Source: an uncultured Saprospiraceae bacterium (GTDB taxonomy: Bacteria; Bacteroidota; Bacteroidia; Chitinophagales; Saprospiraceae). From it: a DNA stretch of 35,394 nt. The position numbers and the translations under genes are program-made. The notes below the pieces were generated by a model. The model searched no databases. It was not told where the DNA came from and worked only from the letters and a program-made list of their open reading frames with translations. The stretch spans positions 1 through 35,394 of the forward strand of contig CALLAE010000097.1 in the NCBI GenBank assembly GCA_938002665.1, read 5' to 3'. This document shows positions 34,101 through 35,394 of this stretch, in pieces. Within the stretch, counting starts at the first letter, position 1; every line of letters starts with the position of its first letter.

Positions 34101-34493
34101 CTGGTCTTTGAACTGCATGACGGTGGTACGGCAGGCCTGATTGTATTCTTCTACGGTAATCTTAGTACCGATGTCTTCTTTGGTGATACCTAGTGTCTTT
34201 TCGACATTCAGCTCTATGGGTAGGCCATGCGTATCCCAACCCCCTTTTCTTTCTACCCGCTTACCTTTCATGGTATGGAACCTGCAGAATAGATCCTTGA
34301 CTGTACGGCCCATCACATGGTGGATTCCTGGCTTTCCATTGGCAGAAGGTGGGCCTTCGTAAAAGACGAAGGTGTTGTCTTCAGGTCTTTCCGATATACT
34401 CTTATCGAAGATTTTGTTTTCCTCCCAAAAGGCCAGTATTTCCTTATCTATTTCTGGAAGATTTAAACCTTTGTACTCTTTATACTTTGCCAT
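31146..34493 (-). CDS. ileS: Isoleucyl-tRNA synthetase, type 2-like
   Basis: Charges tRNA-Ile with isoleucine in the cytosol. The 1115-aa chain has the Rossmann core with FVFYEGPPSANGKPGIHHVMGR at the N-terminus, the editing domain in the middle (TWTTTPWTLPSN start, EDGTGIVHTAS), the class-I KMSKR loop at 660-664 (GQKMSKRLGN), an anticodon-binding helical domain and a long C-terminal extension. The HIGH signature is changed: where HxGH is expected after ANGxx, the residues are G56-I-H58-H59. The length and lack of a clear C-terminal zinc cluster also fit the eukaryote-like type 2 group. A promoter is present (34519-34551). The 22-bp array starts 6 nt after its stop with no terminator seen. 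Confidence 0.97.
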   Translation of the reverse strand: MAKYKEYKGLNLPEIDKEILAFWEENKIFDKSISERPEDNTFVFYEGPPSANGKPGIHHVMGRTVKDLFCRFHTMKGKRVERKGGWDTHGLPIELNVEKTLGITKEDIGTKITVEEYNQACRTTVMQFKDQWDDITRKMGYWVDLDDPYITFDNNYIESVWWLLGQLYKKDLLYKGYTVQPYSPAAGTGLSSHELNMPGCYKDIKDLSVTAQFKVINDDSSAFLFDGHPNSVYFLAWTTTPWTLPSNCAVALGAKIEYSLVQTYNTYTKEPITVILATELMGKYLKEEGKEVAIEDYDPSGKLIPWKVIKTMRGGELEGIHYEQLMPYVQPESGDAFRAILGDFVSTEDGTGIVHTASVFGSDDYRVCMQNDVPSILVRRGKELVPLVDSQGKFVEEVSDFGGDYVRAEYYSDEERAVDGFESTDLRIAVKLKKENRAFKVEKYDHSYPHCWRTDKPILYYPLDSWFVSSSKMRERMAELNKTINWKPAHTGTGRFQVWLENLLDWNLSRSRFWGIPLPIWRTADKEEEICISSIEELSNEIAKANAALGLSQSVPEDLHKPYIDDVTLVSPSGKEMKREADLIDVWFDSGSMPYAQWHYPFENKDVFERNFPADFIAEGVDQTRGWFYTLHAIATMVFDKVSFKNVVSNGLVLDKNGQKMSKRLGNAVDPFETLAKHGADATRWYMMANANPWDNLKFDIAGIEEVKRKFFGTLYNTYSFFALYANIDGFEFSEKEIGLEHRPEIDRWVISLLNTLVTKVEADYEDYEPTRAARKIQEFVDQHLSNWYVRLCRRRFWKGEYSADKIAAYQTLYTCLSTISKLMAPIAPFFADWLYKNLNEATGKDSHSSVHLALYPGAEAEVIDSDLEQRMDYAQRICSLVLSLRQAEKLRVRQPLNKILIPILDDKFEGQVRAVEDLILAEVNVKEIEYLKDASGVIKKKIKPNFKTLGKKLGKHMKAVAALISQFDEEQITQIEKNPEAPFPVAVDGQTFELAYEDFDISAQEIPGWQIAQDGDVTVALDVSLTDELIAEGMARDLVNRIQNIRKDSDFNVTDRIAVTIADHESVRGAVEQYGSYIKTEVLADSLDLGAAEGGTEVELPGAVSLKILVRNLA

Positions 34494-34518
34494 ATGTGGA
34501 AATAATTAATATATGGGG

Positions 34519-34551
34519 CAAAAGTAAGAATTCAGCACTTAAGAAGGCAAG
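34519..34551 (-). promoter_or_regulatory. ileS promoter
   Basis: On the minus strand TACTTTTG (34526-34519) is an exact TAnnTTTG -7 box. CTTG (34551-34548) lies 21 nt upstream as the -33 box, one base off consensus. The expected start site is about 20 nt before the ATG at 34493. Confidence 0.55.
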
Positions 34552-34571
34552 GTGAATAACATTCTACCTTG
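34548..34571. terminator. Hairpin between higA and ileS, overlapping the ileS -33 box
   Basis: CAAGGTGAAT (34548-34557), loop AAC, then ATTC-t-ACCTTG (34561-34571): a 10-bp stem with one bulge. A second 7-bp hairpin TGAATCA/TGATTCA is at 34576-34582/34592-34598. Neither has a strong T-tract, so they may end the higBA transcript or act as operators for ileS. Confidence 0.35.
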
Positions 34572-34619
34572 AGCATGAATCACATTGGTTATGATTCACT
34601 TTGGGTAGCGAATTGGTCT

Positions 34620-34982
34620 CTACTTCAAAAGGTCGTATTCTTGAACAAGAACCTTGGCAGCTAAATTTAATTTTTCAGATAGATTACGGATCATCTTTAC
34701 AGTTAATGATCGTTTTTTATTTAGTACTTCCGAAACTATACTTTTGGTGCCTATGACTCCTACAAGGTCTTTTTGTTTCAATTCTAGTTCTTCCATTCGA
34801 ATACGAATGGCCGTAATTGGATCTGGAGCATCAATTGGGTAATTAGATTCTTCGTATTCCTCTATTAGCAGAGCTAACAACTCAGCTTCTTCACCTTGCT
34901 TGGAAGCTGGTACTGCATCAAATATTTGGTTCAGCCTTTCGAGGGCTTGGTCGTATTCCTTTTCTGTTCTTAATAATTTCAT
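34620..34982 (-). CDS. higA: HigA-type antitoxin, helix-turn-helix protein
   Basis: The antitoxin of a type II HigBA pair: it should bind and silence HigB and repress its own operon. The 120-aa product has an acidic helical N-terminal half (about 1-50, AELLALLIEEYEES) for toxin contact and an HTH of the Xre type at about 68-93 (KQKDLVGVIGTKSIVSEVLNKKR). ATG 34982 begins one base after the toxin stop (TGAAATG), giving coupled translation; ATG 35000 is the alternative and would overlap the toxin by 17 nt. Toxin-first order is the usual higBA arrangement. Confidence 0.9.
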   Translation of the reverse strand: MKLLRTEKEYDQALERLNQIFDAVPASKQGEEAELLALLIEEYEESNYPIDAPDPITAIRIRMEELELKQKDLVGVIGTKSIVSEVLNKKRSLTVKMIRNLSEKLNLAAKVLVQEYDLLK

Positions 34983-34983
34983 T

Positions 34984-35280
34984 TCAAATTGTATTGGCAT
35001 CAATTTTATCGTATTCAGCATGTGTTCCAATGAATCTTATAAAAAGCCATTGTCTTTCGTAATTGACTTTTGCCACTAGCCGGTAATCATTACCTTTTAT
35101 GTTAAAGACTACTCTTGAGTTTTTCAAAATACTTACCGATGCATAAAACTCTTTGATATCTGATGGTTTTAACCATTCTGCATTTTTGACGGTCTGATAC
35201 CAAGTCTCGAGATATACCTTCGAATCATTATGCTTTTCCCAAAAGTTTCTAATAGTTCGCTTTGCTACTATTCTCTTCAC
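34984..35280 (-). CDS. higB: HigB-type toxin (RelE-like mRNA interferase)
   Basis: A small toxin that cuts ribosome-bound mRNA when free of HigA. The 98-aa product matches the HigB_toxin family along its length: basic N-terminus (MKRIVAKRTIRNFWEKH), a KNAEWLKPSDIKEFY helix, then VVFNIKGNDYRLVAKVNY and the final FIRFIGTHAEYDKID motif. The start is GTG 35280. A promoter with exact boxes ends only four nucleotides before this codon, so the mRNA may be almost leaderless. The pair could be chromosomally stable or part of a mobile segment; no mobile-element genes are visible beside it. Confidence 0.92.
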   Translation of the reverse strand: MKRIVAKRTIRNFWEKHNDSKVYLETWYQTVKNAEWLKPSDIKEFYASVSILKNSRVVFNIKGNDYRLVAKVNYERQWLFIRFIGTHAEYDKIDANTI

Positions 35281-35284
35281 AGCC

Positions 35285-35316
35285 CAAAGTTATTTAGATT
35301 GTTCGCAATATGCAAA
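35285..35316 (-). promoter_or_regulatory. higBA promoter with operator-like dyad
   Basis: On the minus strand TTTG (35316-35313), 20 nt, then TAACTTTG (35292-35285): both boxes match the Bacteroidota consensus. Between and over them lies TTCGCA-ATA-TGCAAA (35302-35316), a 5-of-6 inverted repeat that could be the HigA operator for self-repression. Confidence 0.6.
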
Positions 35317-35376
35317 CATGAATACGTCCTAAGTTTATAATTGCCAAGAAGCATGCTCTAACTATTATTTTCAAAC

Positions 35377-35394
35377 TTTCAATAATTATTGAAA
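35377..35394. other. Perfect 18-bp AT-rich palindrome at the window edge
   Basis: TTTCAATAA and TTATTGAAA are exact complements with no loop. It is AT-rich and cut by the window end, so its role cannot be judged. It could belong to a terminator or operator of the gene to the right. Confidence 0.4.

Noticed and set aside
35377-35394. Operator or terminator at the window edge
   Set aside because: The palindrome is fully AT-rich and cut off by the window end, so chance cannot be excluded; it is kept only as a low-confidence feature.

Overview
The window is a piece of a Bacteroidota chromosome. The evidence is a secreted protease with a type IX secretion (T9SS) C-terminal domain, the uppS-bamA and acpP-fabF-rnc gene orders, a DUF4292 lipoprotein beside an EnvC-like protein, promoters of the TTTG/TAnnTTTG type instead of TTGACA/TATAAT, few Shine-Dalgarno sequences and AT-rich intergenic DNA. 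The class is not decided by the sequence; a Saprospiria- or Flavobacteriia-like lineage is a guess. Most of the window is housekeeping DNA. No rRNA, tRNA, CRISPR, transposase or prophage gene was recognised.

Layout. 1-1140: the end of one CDS, a compact multi-hairpin element flanked by two identical 19-nt repeats and closed by a terminator, then about 3.5 copies of a ~172-bp tandem repeat. 1141-4022: M1 metallopeptidase and an overlapping membrane protein. 4036-7942: cytochrome c lipoprotein, AhpD-like protein, a large SAM methyltransferase and a beta-barrel protein. 7943-10605: a 21-bp operator-like palindrome, a flavin reductase, then accA-dapA. 10656-14212 (minus): acpP, fabF, rnc and a membrane hydrolase, so fatty-acid synthesis and RNA processing in one block. 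14480-20662 (plus): pyk, then a tight TPR / DUF4292 lipoprotein / EnvC-like / hflX run. 20663-20963: two 125-bp repeats between convergent genes. 20964-24533 (minus): uppS and bamA (envelope). 24650-26649 (plus): lipoprotein, WecA/MraY-like transferase, crcB. 26738-29449 (minus): T9SS-secreted C10 protease. 29658-31139: AAA ATPase/DUF4143 gene with a 13-copy array of 22-bp iteron-like repeats directly upstream and reaching into its promoter. 31146-34493 (minus): ileS of the type-2 kind with an altered HIGH signature. 34620-35316 (minus): a higBA toxin-antitoxin operon with promoter and operator.

The most unusual parts are: (a) the 22-bp iteron array fused to the promoter of an ATPase that keeps PD-(D/E)XK-like residues; (b) the four-way-junction element at 248-421, whose central hairpin can pair with either flanking repeat; (c) IleRS with GIHH in place of HIGH; (d) several strong palindromes in regulatory positions; (e) several forced TTG start codons in essential genes. 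Coordinates and motifs were read directly from the sequence. Family names come from motif recognition without database searches.
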